DNA from: Bifidobacteriaceae bacterium
Lineage (GTDB): Bacteria; Actinomycetota; Actinomycetes; Actinomycetales; WQXJ01
Direction: 5' to 3'
Assembly: GCA_031265345.1 (NCBI GenBank)
Contig: JAISCU010000387.1
Coordinates: 1-6,087 of the forward strand
DNA: 6,087 nucleotides
The notes beneath the pieces were generated by a model, which searched no databases, was not told where the DNA came from, and was given only the letters and a program-made list of their open reading frames with translations. A program made the translations under genes and the position numbers. This document shows, piece after piece, positions 6,043 to 6,087 of the stretch (its first letter is position 1; each line of letters opens with the position of its first letter).

Positions 6043-6087
6043 ATGAACGAGAAAACGATGGCGTCCCTCGACGCGTACCATGAGCGT
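6043..6087 (+). CDS. Start of an unidentified gene, truncated by the window end
   Basis: Fifteen codons remain open to the window end: MNEKTMASLDAYHER. They are too few to assign a family. The ATG at 6043 has no Shine-Dalgarno at the right distance, since GGAGGG (6021-6026) is 16 nt away. A TANNNT -10 candidate ends 10 nt upstream, so a leaderless mRNA is plausible. The ATG at 6058 (codon 6) is an alternative start with only a weak purine run before it. It reads in the same direction as the plsC operon, beyond the DUF3800 unit. Confidence 0.45.
   Translation, partial: MNEKTMASLDAYHER

Overview
The window is a high-G+C stretch, about two-thirds G+C by eye, from an actinobacterial (Actinomycetota) chromosome. 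The 2-isopropylmalate synthase resembles the mycobacterial/actinobacterial type. The phosphofructokinase closely resembles the pyrophosphate-dependent enzyme known from Propionibacterium freudenreichii. The small membrane protein beside leuA also looks like a family restricted to actinobacteria. I cannot assign a genus; Propionibacteriales, Micrococcales or Actinomycetales would all fit.

Layout: (1) The 5'-truncated end of leuA (+, to 1528). (2) A convergent gene on the minus strand (2250 to 1594) for a two-helix membrane protein with an acidic, disordered N-terminus. (3) A 230-bp divergent intergenic region holding a very strong palindrome (2294-2343) and the plsC start signals. (4) A tight two-gene operon: plsC (2481-3608), an acylglycerophosphate acyltransferase with an unusual ~150-residue low-complexity tail, and the PPi-dependent phosphofructokinase gene (3617-4819), whose Shine-Dalgarno overlaps the plsC stop codon. 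(5) A minus-strand, visibly AT-richer DUF3800 gene (5655 to 4975) with its own hairpin-bearing leader. (6) About 390 bp without a convincing gene (5656-6042). (7) The first 15 codons of another plus-strand gene (6043 to the window end).

The metabolic genes are housekeeping: leucine biosynthesis, phosphatidic acid synthesis and PPi-linked glycolysis/gluconeogenesis. The accessory part is the DUF3800 gene. It is enclosed by a perfect 19-bp direct repeat (4934-4952 and 5842-5860), differs in composition from its neighbours, and runs against the operon beside it. This looks like a small insertion between two resident genes and is the best candidate here for something undescribed, possibly a single-gene defence or mobile cargo module. 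That role is inference. No rRNA, tRNA, CRISPR array or transposase was found.
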